64,000 nt of DNA from Nibricoccus aquaticus (GTDB lineage: Bacteria > Verrucomicrobiota > Verrucomicrobiia > Opitutales > Opitutaceae). The notes under the pieces were generated by a model, which had not been told where the DNA came from, made no database searches, and worked only from the letters and a program-made list of their open reading frames with translations. The stretch is taken from contig NZ_CP023344.1 in the NCBI RefSeq assembly GCF_002310495.1, positions 4,419,501-4,483,500 on the forward strand, written 5' to 3'. The position numbers were made by a program, and so were the translations under genes. How positions within the stretch are numbered: the first letter of the stretch is position 1; each line of letters starts with the position of its first letter. Shown here piece by piece: positions 36,254-44,169 of the stretch.

Positions 36254-37043
36254 AGATGCGGTTGTGGCCGACGTTGAGGACGTTTTTGAAACCGAGGGAC
36301 GGCATGATCTGGACGGCGCGGGTGACGGCTTCGTGGCCTTTCCAGAAGGTGGTGCCGGGGAGATCGCCGCCGGCGTCGTCAGCGACGAGCCAGCCGCCGA
36401 GGGGAATTTTGGCGGAGAAGGTTTTGAAGTCGGCGAGCGCGCCGTCGTAGCTGTGATCGCCGTCCACGTACACGATGTGGAACTCGGCTTTGTTGAGGTC
36501 GCGAAGGATGTCGGGGGCGTTGGAGAAACCGCGGTACACGCGGACCGCGTCGAAGTTGAGGCCGTGATGAGCGAAGTGGGCGGCGAGGATCGCGGGGTAG
36601 TCCTCGTTGGCGTAGAAGTTGGCGTTGTCGATCTGCTCGCGGAAACGGCGGTCGAGGCGGTAGCGGATTTTATTGAGGAGCTTCAGGGTCGGCGCGGGTT
36701 GCCCGGCGAGCGGGCCGAGGGCGGAGACTTCGACGTCGAGGGCGAGTTCGCGAGCGAGGAGGGACCAGAGGGAGATGACCTGGCCTTTGAAGACGCCGAT
36801 CTCGAGAGCGCGGACGGAGCCGAAGCGTTTCGCGGCGGCGGCGAGGAGGCTGGCCCACATGGCGTGAAAGGCGGGGTCGCCAAAGCCGAGTTTGTTTTCT
36901 TCGACGTGGCGGCGGTGGGCGGCGAGGAGTGGATCGGCCCAGGTGGCGGCAGTGAGGCGGGCGTGGAGCGCGTCGTTGTGCGCGGCGGTGTTTTCGTAGG
37001 CGGCGACGAGCTGGTCGAACGGGATCACGGTGGAGGCGTTCAT
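36234..37043 (-). CDS. Class I SAM-dependent methyltransferase
   Basis: A 269-residue protein with ALEIGVFKGQVISLWSLLA as the SAM-binding motif I, FHIVYVDGDHSYDGALADFK, and LGGWLVADDAGGDLPGTTFW. The VDGDHSYD block is typical of the Methyltransf_24/macrocin-O-methyltransferase-like group that modifies sugars. ATG 37043 overlaps the upstream glycosyltransferase stop (ATGA at 37040-37043). It likely methylates a residue of the surface glycan. Confidence 0.85.
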   Translation of the reverse strand: MNASTVIPFDQLVAAYENTAAHNDALHARLTAATWADPLLAAHRRHVEENKLGFGDPAFHAMWASLLAAAAKRFGSVRALEIGVFKGQVISLWSLLARELALDVEVSALGPLAGQPAPTLKLLNKIRYRLDRRFREQIDNANFYANEDYPAILAAHFAHHGLNFDAVRVYRGFSNAPDILRDLNKAEFHIVYVDGDHSYDGALADFKTFSAKIPLGGWLVADDAGGDLPGTTFWKGHEAVTRAVQIMPSLGFKNVLNVGHNRIFERVSA

Positions 37044-38014
37044 GCGGTGAGGCGGCGGGCGAGGCGCCAGCCGAGGAGTTGGGAGAGGAGTTGAAAGCGG
37101 CCGCTGGCGGGGAACGGGCGCGGGCTGCCGCCGAGGGCGAGGCTGCGGCGTTCGGCGTCGCGGGATAGGTCAGGGGAAGACGGATACAGCTCGAAGGCGG
37201 CCCATTTCCAAGCGAAGGCGGCGGCGGCGGTTGAGCGCGGGGAGGAGTCGGCGGCGAGGAGGTGGCTGAGGGTGAGCTCGACGGAGCGGTGGAGGGAGGC
37301 GAGGGCGCGCGGGTCTTTGCGGCGGCTGAGGGAGCCGGAGAGATTGGAGCGGTAGAAGCTGCGGGCATCGGGGCAGAAGACGATGCCGGTGGAGGCGAGG
37401 GCGACGCGGGCGAAGTATTCGCCGTCGTCGTTGAGCGAGAGGGATTCATCCCAAGGGCCGGCGGCGTCGAGGAGCGCGCGGGGGGCGAGCCAGGCGGCGG
37501 GGTGCATCATGGAGATGGTTTCGAAGTTGAGTTGAAGGAACTCGATGCCGGTGAGATCGCGGGCGTTGGGCGGGGGCGGTTGAGGAAAGGTAATACTGGA
37601 GCGAGTGCTGGGCTCGCCGTTGTGGAGAAACTCGCGGTCGACGCGTACCCAGGAAGCGGAGGCGAGCGCGCGGGGACCGAGTGGAATCAGGCGGTCGAGC
37701 TGGATCGTGATTTTATCGGGGGCGATCCAGTCGTCGGCGTCGAGGAACTGGATGTAGTCGCCGCGAGCGAGGCGGAGGGCGTGGTTGCGGGCGGCGCTGG
37801 CTCCGCGGTTAGGCTGGGTGACGACGCGGATGCTGGCGGCGGAATGGGCGGACGCGAAAGCGTTCGCGAGTGCGAGGGTGGTGTCGGTCGATCCGTCATC
37901 GACGACGATGAGCTCGGTGTTGGGCCAGGTCTGCGCGAGAGCGGAGCGGAGCGTGGTGTCGATCCAAGGAGCGGCGTTGTAAGCCGGGATGAGGATGGAG
38001 AGGAGGGGGGGAAT
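37040..38014 (-). CDS. Family 2 glycosyltransferase without a canonical start codon
   Basis: A GT2 enzyme: LLSILIPAYNAAPWIDTTLR, ELIVVDDGSTDTTLALANA, GASAARNHALRLARGDYIQF and LDADDWIAPDKI. The catalytic domain begins directly at the 5' edge of the frame, yet no ATG, GTG or TTG occurs in any minus-strand frame between the upstream stop at 38089 and about 38000. ATT 38014, two codons before the domain, is the best candidate start. The leader is filled with CTTTCAACATTCACCC-type repeat DNA, which may have replaced the original start. Confidence 0.75.
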   Translation of the reverse strand: MPPLLSILIPAYNAAPWIDTTLRSALAQTWPNTELIVVDDGSTDTTLALANAFASAHSAASIRVVTQPNRGASAARNHALRLARGDYIQFLDADDWIAPDKITIQLDRLIPLGPRALASASWVRVDREFLHNGEPSTRSSITFPQPPPPNARDLTGIEFLQLNFETISMMHPAAWLAPRALLDAAGPWDESLSLNDDGEYFARVALASTGIVFCPDARSFYRSNLSGSLSRRKDPRALASLHRSVELTLSHLLAADSSPRSTAAAAFAWKWAAFELYPSSPDLSRDAERRSLALGGSPRPFPASGRFQLLSQLLGWRLARRLTA

Positions 38015-38088
38015 GAAGAGTGAGGGGTGAAGGGTGAATGTTGAAAGGCGGAGGGACGGAGCCGGAAATAGTGGGAGGCGGTTAAGAT

Positions 38089-39039
38089 TTATTTGGTGGG
38101 TGAGGTGAAGCGGCGCCAGTTGGTTTGAAAGTACCAGCGTTTGGAGTCGGCGACGTAGTGGTGCATGACGGCGCGGCAGGCGTGAGACTCGGGGGGCTTG
38201 GGGCAGAGCACGTAATCGGCGGGCGGAGGAACGGTGCAGGTGCGGCCGGCTAGCAGGACGGCGGCGAGGGCTTGTTCTTGGTAGTACTGCGGACCGCCGC
38301 GGGCGAGGAGGGTGTGGCAGGCGTATTCGAAGCGGGACCAATTGATGTCGTCGCTGCGCAGACCGAGGAGTCCGGTGTTGACGCGCTCGGGGACGGGTTG
38401 TCCGGCGACCTCGGCGAGGAGGGCGAGTGGGTAGCCGTAGGCGTTGGCGAGATCTTCGGCGCGGAGCGGTTGTGTCGGGTGATCGAGCCAGGCGAGCAGC
38501 GCGTCGGGTCGGCGGAAAAAGAGGAGATCGGAGTCGATGAGCAGACGCCAGCCGATGAGGCCAGCGTGGGGATCGGTGAGCTTGCGGAGGAGTGGAAATT
38601 CGCGGCGGCGCTGGCGGAGAGACGGGAAGTTTTTCTCAGGAAGCGCGGCGTCGAGACGGGCTTCGATTTCGGCGCTGGTGAGAATGGTGGTGGCGGGAAA
38701 GAGGCGGAGGATGGGGTCGGAGAATTCGGGCGTGAGCGTGCCGTCGTCGAGGAGGACGGGTGCGAGCGGGCGTTGGGCGGCGTGGGCGAAACTCCAGAGG
38801 CAGAAGGCGGTTTGATACCAGTAGCGGCGGCCGGTGAGCAGGTGGAGTGTGACGGGCGCGGAGTCGGAAGGTGTGGGAAGCAGCGGCAGGTGGTGGGCGG
38901 CGGCTTCCATGGCGGTGCGACCTTGTTCAGTGCGGCGTTGTTCGAAGGGGCCGCCGGCGGAGAAGAATTTTTGCACGGCTCCGACCGGCGCGTGGTAGGC
39001 GCGGTAGATGAAACGTCCGGCGAGCTGGCGGGGATTCAT
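38089..39039 (-). CDS. Putative GT-A-fold glycosyltransferase (GT8-like)
   Basis: A 316-residue protein: VTLHLLTGRRYWYQTAFCLW at the start of the fold, APVLLDDGTLTPEF, and WRLLIDSDLLFFRRPDALL with a DSD metal-binding triad near residue 190, as in GT8-type enzymes. NTGLLGLRSD and YYQEQALAAVLLAG follow, and the C-terminus has an HHYV block. ATG 39039 overlaps the upstream stop as ATGA. The long open frame beyond 39039 is antisense-like and not used. Confidence 0.75.
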   Translation of the reverse strand: MNPRQLAGRFIYRAYHAPVGAVQKFFSAGGPFEQRRTEQGRTAMEAAAHHLPLLPTPSDSAPVTLHLLTGRRYWYQTAFCLWSFAHAAQRPLAPVLLDDGTLTPEFSDPILRLFPATTILTSAEIEARLDAALPEKNFPSLRQRRREFPLLRKLTDPHAGLIGWRLLIDSDLLFFRRPDALLAWLDHPTQPLRAEDLANAYGYPLALLAEVAGQPVPERVNTGLLGLRSDDINWSRFEYACHTLLARGGPQYYQEQALAAVLLAGRTCTVPPPADYVLCPKPPESHACRAVMHHYVADSKRWYFQTNWRRFTSPTK

Positions 39040-40079
39040 GAGAGGGCGGCGGAGTTGGCGGAGTGGAAGAGACGGTCGTAGTCGGCGGCGTCGAGCGTGC
39101 GGACGCGCGAGTAGGGAGCGTTGCGCAGGCGAAGGAGGCGCGCGGCGAAAGCGGGGCCGAGGAGACGGGCTAGTTTTTGGAAGCCGGGCTGGCCGAGGCG
39201 GACGAGCGGGCCGCGTGGAGAGTTTTTCCAGAGGGAAAACATGCGGCGGGTGAAGTCGGGGGCGAAGCCGCGCGGGAGGCTGCGCCAGGAGAGGAAGGCG
39301 CGTTCGCCGACGATGGTGCGGGCGGAGAGGGTGGCGTCGGTGCGCGGGCAGCTTGCGGCGAAGGACTCCATGAGCGGGAGGGCGGCGGCGGCGAGTTTCT
39401 CCCACTGGAGGCTGTAGCGATCTTCTGAATGCACCCCGGCGGCACAGAGCGAGGCGTCGACTTTTCCGATGCGGGCGGGATGCGTGCAGAGGTTGTAGAA
39501 GAGCCAGACATCGCCGGCGGGATCGAAGCGGCGCTCGGGCGGGACGAGCGGCGAGGCGAGGGCGCGGAGGAGGTACTCGCGGCGGTAGATCGGATTGTGC
39601 GGCGCGGGCTGGATCGTGAGGAAGAGTTCGGCGGGCTCGGTGGTGCGGGGGAGTTTTTCGGCGGGTTCGAAGACGGGCGGGGCGTCGGGGGAGGTAGTGT
39701 TGTTTTTGGCGCGGGCCATGTCGGCGTAGAGGACGTCGAAGGAGGACGCGGCGGTGAGCGAGCCGAGTTGGGCGGTGAATTTTTCCGGGGGGATGAGGTC
39801 GTCGGAGTCGAGGAAGAGAATCCATTCGCCGTGGGCGGCGGTGAGGCCGGTGTGGCGGGCGACGATGGAGCCCTGGTTGGGTTGACGGAGAAACGTGACG
39901 GGGTGGCCGGCGTCGAAAGCGGCGAGTTGTTCGCTGAGTGGAGGCGTGGAGCCGTCGTCGATGAGGAGGATTTCAGCGGGTTGACCGAATGCGTTGAGCG
40001 CGGCGGCGGCGCTGCGGAGGGTGTGGCGGAGCGGGGCGAGGCGGTTGAAAGCCGGGATGATGATGGAGGCGGCGATCAT
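39036..40079 (-). CDS. Family 2 glycosyltransferase
   Basis: A 347-residue GT2 enzyme: ASIIIPAFNRLAPLRHTLRS, AEILLIDDGSTPPLSEQL, RQPNQGSIVARHTGLTAAHG and ILFLDSDDLIPPEKF, holding the metal-binding DSD. The C-terminal region has ERRFDPAGDVWLFYNLCT, with a possible catalytic acidic residue. Coupled upstream and downstream by ATGA overlaps (40076-40079 and 39036-39039). No transmembrane helices. Confidence 0.9.
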   Translation of the reverse strand: MIAASIIIPAFNRLAPLRHTLRSAAAALNAFGQPAEILLIDDGSTPPLSEQLAAFDAGHPVTFLRQPNQGSIVARHTGLTAAHGEWILFLDSDDLIPPEKFTAQLGSLTAASSFDVLYADMARAKNNTTSPDAPPVFEPAEKLPRTTEPAELFLTIQPAPHNPIYRREYLLRALASPLVPPERRFDPAGDVWLFYNLCTHPARIGKVDASLCAAGVHSEDRYSLQWEKLAAAALPLMESFAASCPRTDATLSARTIVGERAFLSWRSLPRGFAPDFTRRMFSLWKNSPRGPLVRLGQPGFQKLARLLGPAFAARLLRLRNAPYSRVRTLDAADYDRLFHSANSAALS

Positions 40080-41092
40080 GCGGAGGGCGAGCGGGCTTCA
40101 ACAAAGCGGCGGGCGGTGTGGAGATCAAGGTAGGCCCAGATGGCGGCGTGGCGGCGGCGTGCCCGGAGAATGGAGACGTTGGTGCGGGCGTGGCGGAGAA
40201 GCGAGGCGAGGATGCGCGGCCATTCGGCGAGGCGGATGTGGCGGGCGAAGGAGGCGGCGTGACTGGCGAGAGCAGCGGAGACGAGCAGGCCGGAGAGTTC
40301 GTTGGCGGGGGAACGGCGGGCGCGGTCGGCGAGTTGGGCGAAGGCGGCGCGGTCGAGTGGTGCGTGGCGGAGGTAGGACGCGGTGAGCAGGGCCTTCATC
40401 TCGGCGGCGAGGAGGGAGCTGGATTCGCGGGCGGTGGCGACGGTCCACGCGAAGTTCACGAGCGGCTGCGGGTGAAAAAGAAGCGGGAAGCGCATGGCGC
40501 GTTCGCGGATGGGTTCCATCGCGAGAAAGGGCGTTTCGGGCGGGACGATGAAGTCGGCGAGGTGCGGGCCGGAGCGGATGAGAGCGGAGCCGTTGGAGTG
40601 GACGAGGGAGTCGAGGTGGCGTTCGTGAGGCCAGGAGAAGGCGGCTGGTTGCGAGCTGGGAAAGTCTGCGATGGGCCAGATGGTGCGGCCGGTGTCGGTC
40701 CAGGTTGTATCCGGGTTTTCCTGCCAGATGCGCATGTTGGACCAGGCGACCTGGGTGGAAGGGTTTTTATCCAAGAGGGCGACGAGGGTTTCGAGGAAGG
40801 AGGGTTCCCAAGAGTTGTCGTCTTCGAGGAGGCAGACGTAGCGCTCGGCGCAGGGTTGGAAGACGAGGTTGAAGGTGCGGTTGGGGCCGAGATTTTTTTC
40901 GTGTTGAACGAGGCGGATGCGCGGGTCGGCGGTTTGGGTGACGAGCTGCGCGGGGAAAGGATCGTCGGGGGCGTCGTTGTGGAGTTCGCAGGTCCAGTCG
41001 GTGAAGGTTTGCGCGAGTAGGCTCGCGAGGGCGCGGGGGAGCAGGTGGTTGCGCCGGTAGGTGAGGAGGTAGACGCGGACGGCGGCGGGCAT
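40076..41092 (-). CDS. Family 2-like glycosyltransferase (paralogue of 35192-36253)
   Basis: A 338-residue enzyme: VRVYLLTYRRNHLLPRALAS, TCELHNDAPDDPFPAQLVTQ, VQHEKNLGPNRTFNLVFQPC and YVCLLEDDNSWEPSFLETLV. It shares these blocks nearly one-to-one with 35192-36253, including the EDDN acid motif, so the two probably arose by duplication within the cluster. ATG 41092 is six bases after the upstream stop; its own stop overlaps the next start. Confidence 0.85.
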   Translation of the reverse strand: MPAAVRVYLLTYRRNHLLPRALASLLAQTFTDWTCELHNDAPDDPFPAQLVTQTADPRIRLVQHEKNLGPNRTFNLVFQPCAERYVCLLEDDNSWEPSFLETLVALLDKNPSTQVAWSNMRIWQENPDTTWTDTGRTIWPIADFPSSQPAAFSWPHERHLDSLVHSNGSALIRSGPHLADFIVPPETPFLAMEPIRERAMRFPLLFHPQPLVNFAWTVATARESSSLLAAEMKALLTASYLRHAPLDRAAFAQLADRARRSPANELSGLLVSAALASHAASFARHIRLAEWPRILASLLRHARTNVSILRARRRHAAIWAYLDLHTARRFVEARSPSA

Positions 41093-41098
41093 GGGAGA

Positions 41099-42049
41099 TC
41101 AGCGAGCGCGTGGCGGATAAGCGCGGCCTTCGAAGTGGCCGCAGGTGCCGGACCAGCGGATGAGGGCGGCGGGGCTGCGCCAGGCGCCGAGGGTGAACCA
41201 GGCTTTGAGGCGGCGGAGGTGGAGCGTCCAAGGCGCGATCGGCGGCCAGGGGCTGGCATCATGGAGGAGGAGGAGTTGGGTCCATGATTTTTGAATACCG
41301 TGGTTGAGACGGGCGAGGTATCGCGGAGTGAGGCGGGACGGCGGGATGAGGTGGGTGAGGCTGAGGGCGGGAACGTAGGCGACTTCCCAGCCGGAACGCA
41401 GAACGGAGAAGATGAGGTCGTTGTCGCCGGCGGAGGTAAGCTCGGTACCGCGGCGGTCGGTGAGCGAGGAGGTGTTTTCGAGCCATGCGGTGATGGCGGA
41501 GCGGCGGAGGGCCATGCCGGCGCCGATGGGGGCAAAGTCGGGGTATTGGTTGCGCGTGGCGCCGGGCGGGCGGAGGCCGGTGGAGATTTTTTCGGCGGGG
41601 CCGAGATCGCGGAGGGCGAGGAGCGGAAAGAATTCGCGGCGCCAGTCGTTGTGCTGAATTGTTTTCGTGAACTCGGGGAGGGATTTTCCGCCGAGAGCGC
41701 CAACGCGGGGGAGGCGGGCGAAGGCGGCGAGGGTTTCCGCAAGGTAGTCGGGGGCGAGGACGTTGTCGTCATCGACGAGGATCACGAACTCGGTGGTGGC
41801 GGCGCGGAGTCCGACGCGGCGGGCGGCGGTGAGGCCAAGGGTGGGCTCGTGAAGGAGGCGGAGATTGGGCGGAGCGTGGGAGACGAACTCGTCGGGCGTG
41901 AGCGCGGGCGAGGAGGCGTTGTCGATGAGAAGGGTTTGCCAGCGGTCGGACGGGAGCGATTGAAGACGGAGGCCTTCGAGCGTGCGCTGGAGGCGCGGGC
42001 GGGCGGGGTTGTGGGCGCAAATGATGACGGTGATGTCCACGGGGGGCAC
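41099..42049 (-). CDS. Family 2 glycosyltransferase
   Basis: A 316-residue GT2 enzyme: VDITVIICAHNPARPRLQRT, QTLLIDNASSPALTP, GLTAARRVGLRAATTEFVIL and VDDDNVLAPDY as the metal site, then APIGAGMALRRSAI, the G-x-x-x acceptor region typical of rhamnosyl-like GT2 enzymes. It starts at GTG 42049, directly abutting the TAA of the ATPase gene; GTG 42040 is an alternative just before the first strand. Confidence 0.88.
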   Translation of the reverse strand: MPPVDITVIICAHNPARPRLQRTLEGLRLQSLPSDRWQTLLIDNASSPALTPDEFVSHAPPNLRLLHEPTLGLTAARRVGLRAATTEFVILVDDDNVLAPDYLAETLAAFARLPRVGALGGKSLPEFTKTIQHNDWRREFFPLLALRDLGPAEKISTGLRPPGATRNQYPDFAPIGAGMALRRSAITAWLENTSSLTDRRGTELTSAGDNDLIFSVLRSGWEVAYVPALSLTHLIPPSRLTPRYLARLNHGIQKSWTQLLLLHDASPWPPIAPWTLHLRRLKAWFTLGAWRSPAALIRWSGTCGHFEGRAYPPRAR

Positions 42050-43282
42050 TTAGGACCGAGGCGTTTCAGACAAGGACCATTCCCAGGGGAAGTGGACGGG
42101 GCCGGTCACTTCGGTGCCGGGTGAGCGCGGGTGGAAGTCGCGGCCGAGGTAGTCGAAGGTGAGAGCGTCGGGCTTGTAGTCGTAATCCTGATTCGCGTCG
42201 CCGAGCCAGAAGGAGGCGCGGTAGGTGTCGCTCCGGAGTGGCGGCAGGGTGACGCGACCGGTGATGATGCCGGATGAGGAGGCGGAAGGATTCCACTCGG
42301 GGCCGGTCATGCGGGTGTTAGCTCCGAAGATGGGTTGACCGAAGCGGGTGTAGAGATGGATGCCGACGACGGGCGGGCGGAGCGGGGTGGGCGAGCGGAA
42401 GGCGACGTTGAAGACGAGGTCGCCGGATTGGAGGCGGGCGGTGTCGATCTCGGCGTAGAGCATAGACGGCTGGTCGGGGCGTGGAGAGAAGTCGGCGCGC
42501 GAGACAGTGCCGGTGGCCAGGTAGCCGGAGATGGTTTCGCGGATGGGGCCGCTGGCGCGGACCTGGCCGCGTTCGAGCCAGATGCCCTGGTTGCAGATAT
42601 CGAGGAGGGCGCTGGTGTTGTGGCTGACGAAGAGGACGGTGCGGCCGGAGCCGGTGGAGACCTCGCGCATCTTGCCGAGGCATTTTTTTTGGAAGGCGGC
42701 GTCACCGACGGCGAGGACTTCGTCGACGATGAGAATCTCGGGTTCGAGGTGGGCGGCGACGGCGAAGGCGAGGCGGACGTACATGCCGCTCGAGTAGCGC
42801 TTCACGGGCGTGTCGAGGAACTGCTCGACCTCGGCGAAGGCGACGATCTCGTCGAATTTTTTGCGGATCTCGGCGCGGGTCATGCCGAGTATGGCGCCGT
42901 TGAGGAAGATGTTTTCGCGTCCGCTGAGTTCGCCGTGGAAGCCGGTGCCGACCTCAAGGAGCGAAGCGACGCGGCCATTGAGCGTGATGCGGCCGGTGGT
43001 GGGTTCGGTGATACGCGAGAGAACTTTGAGGAGCGTGGATTTGCCGGCGCCGTTGCGGCCGACGATGCCGACGATGTCGCCGCGGTTGATGGTGAAGTTG
43101 ACGTCGCGGAGGGCGTGGAACTCGGAATCGGAAGAAGGTGGCGTGGACGACGGACGGAGACGGGAGAGGAGGTTGCGCGCGGTGTTGCTGAGTGAATCGC
43201 GTAGGCTCGTGTGGCGCGGCGCGGAGCCGAGGCGGTAGCGCTTCGAGAGGTTTTCGACGGTGATAATGGGCTCGGCAGACAT
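42050..43282 (-). CDS. wzt: ABC exporter ATPase with C-terminal carbohydrate-binding-type domain (Wzt)
   Basis: The ATPase of a polysaccharide ABC exporter. Residues about 1-250 are the nucleotide-binding domain: Walker A VGRNGAGKSTLLK, signature YSSGMYVRLAFAVAAHL, Walker B ILIVDEVLAVGD and the H-loop LFVSHNTSALLD. A ~150-residue C-terminal domain (MLYAEIDTARLQSGDLVFNV to HFPWEWSLSETPRS) has the beta-sandwich pattern of Wzt C-terminal domains that recognise the glycan's capped end. ATG 43282 is two bases after the permease stop. It pairs with the adjacent Wzm. Confidence 0.92.
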   Translation of the reverse strand: MSAEPIITVENLSKRYRLGSAPRHTSLRDSLSNTARNLLSRLRPSSTPPSSDSEFHALRDVNFTINRGDIVGIVGRNGAGKSTLLKVLSRITEPTTGRITLNGRVASLLEVGTGFHGELSGRENIFLNGAILGMTRAEIRKKFDEIVAFAEVEQFLDTPVKRYSSGMYVRLAFAVAAHLEPEILIVDEVLAVGDAAFQKKCLGKMREVSTGSGRTVLFVSHNTSALLDICNQGIWLERGQVRASGPIRETISGYLATGTVSRADFSPRPDQPSMLYAEIDTARLQSGDLVFNVAFRSPTPLRPPVVGIHLYTRFGQPIFGANTRMTGPEWNPSASSSGIITGRVTLPPLRSDTYRASFWLGDANQDYDYKPDALTFDYLGRDFHPRSPGTEVTGPVHFPWEWSLSETPRS

Positions 43283-43284
43283 GG

Positions 43285-44169
43285 TTAGATCACGTCGGAA
43301 AAGTGGCGTTCGGTTTTGCGGAAGTACCAGAGTCCGGTGATGAGGAGCAGCGCGGTGATGGGCAGGGAAATGGCCAGGCCGGAGGGATCGAATTGGGTGC
43401 GTCCGCCGAGGAGGCACCAGCGGAAACCTTCGACCATGCTGGTGAGGGGATTGAGGGCGAGGAGGTCGCGCCAGTTAGGAAGGAGATCGGTGCGGTAGCC
43501 GACGGGTGTTACAAACATGCCGATCTGGAGGATGAACGGGGCGATGAAACGGAAGTCGCGGAATTTGACGGTGAGGGCGGTGATCCAGAGTCCGGCGCCG
43601 AGGGCGATGAGGAGGGTGCCGAGGGTGAAGAGGGGAAGCAGGAGGAGTCTCCAGGTTGGCCATACATCGAAGGCGGCCATCACGGGGAGGGTGAGCGCGA
43701 GCAGGATGAGCATGTCGAGCAGCGCGACGGCGAGCGCGGAGAGCGGCATGATGAGGCGCGGGAAATAGACCTTGGAGATGAGGTGAGAATTTCCGACGAG
43801 GGAGTTACCGGCGTTGTTGAAGGCGGCGGAGAAGAGCTGCCAGGGGAGCAGGCCGGAGAGGACGAGGAAGGGATAGGGGATGGATTCGTCGCCGGCGGGC
43901 ATTTTGGCGAGTTTGCCGAAGACGAACCAGAGGAGGACGGTCTGGACGGCGGGCTGGATGAGGGCCCAGGTGATGCCGAGGACGGCTTGTTTGTAGCGGA
44001 CCTGGATGTCGCGCCAGGCGAGGAGGACGGCGAGTTCGCGGTAGCGCCAGAGGTCGCGCCAGTAGTGGAGGTCGGCGCGGCCGGCTTCGATGACGAGGGG
44101 GGCGGACCGCTCGCTGGCGCTCGCGGCTACGGCGGGCGGGGCTACGGGAGTGGCGGGAAGGGGATTCAC
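43285..44169 (-). CDS. wzm: ABC exporter permease for polysaccharide (Wzm)
   Basis: A 294-residue ABC-2 permease with six transmembrane helices: YRELAVLLAWRDIQVRYKQA before helix 1 (the conserved cytoplasmic helix), LGITWALIQPAVQTVLLWF, and FPRLIMPLSALAVALLDML with the amphipathic NSHLISKVYFPR segment. It ends MVEGFRWCLLGG and helix 6. The N-terminal ~35 residues are Pro/Ala/Ser-rich. GTG 44169 overlaps the upstream stop as GTGA. With Wzt it exports undecaprenyl-linked glycan to the periplasm. Confidence 0.92.
   Translation of the reverse strand: MNPLPATPVAPPAVAASASERSAPLVIEAGRADLHYWRDLWRYRELAVLLAWRDIQVRYKQAVLGITWALIQPAVQTVLLWFVFGKLAKMPAGDESIPYPFLVLSGLLPWQLFSAAFNNAGNSLVGNSHLISKVYFPRLIMPLSALAVALLDMLILLALTLPVMAAFDVWPTWRLLLLPLFTLGTLLIALGAGLWITALTVKFRDFRFIAPFILQIGMFVTPVGYRTDLLPNWRDLLALNPLTSMVEGFRWCLLGGRTQFDPSGLAISLPITALLLITGLWYFRKTERHFSDVI

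Noticed and set aside
38089-39825. 578-residue protein starting at 39825
   Set aside because: The first ~260 residues are an Arg/Pro-rich shadow of the upstream glycosyltransferase; the real start is ATG 39039, set by an ATGA overlap.
41291-42124. 277-codon plus-strand frame opposite a glycosyltransferase
   Set aside because: Gly/Glu/Val-rich shadow translation without motifs.
44095-44165. Possible repeat-derived Ala/Ser-rich N-terminus of the Wzm permease
   Set aside because: The segment looks repetitive (ACCGCTCGCTGGCGCTCGCG), but no second copy is present in the window, so insertion cannot be shown.
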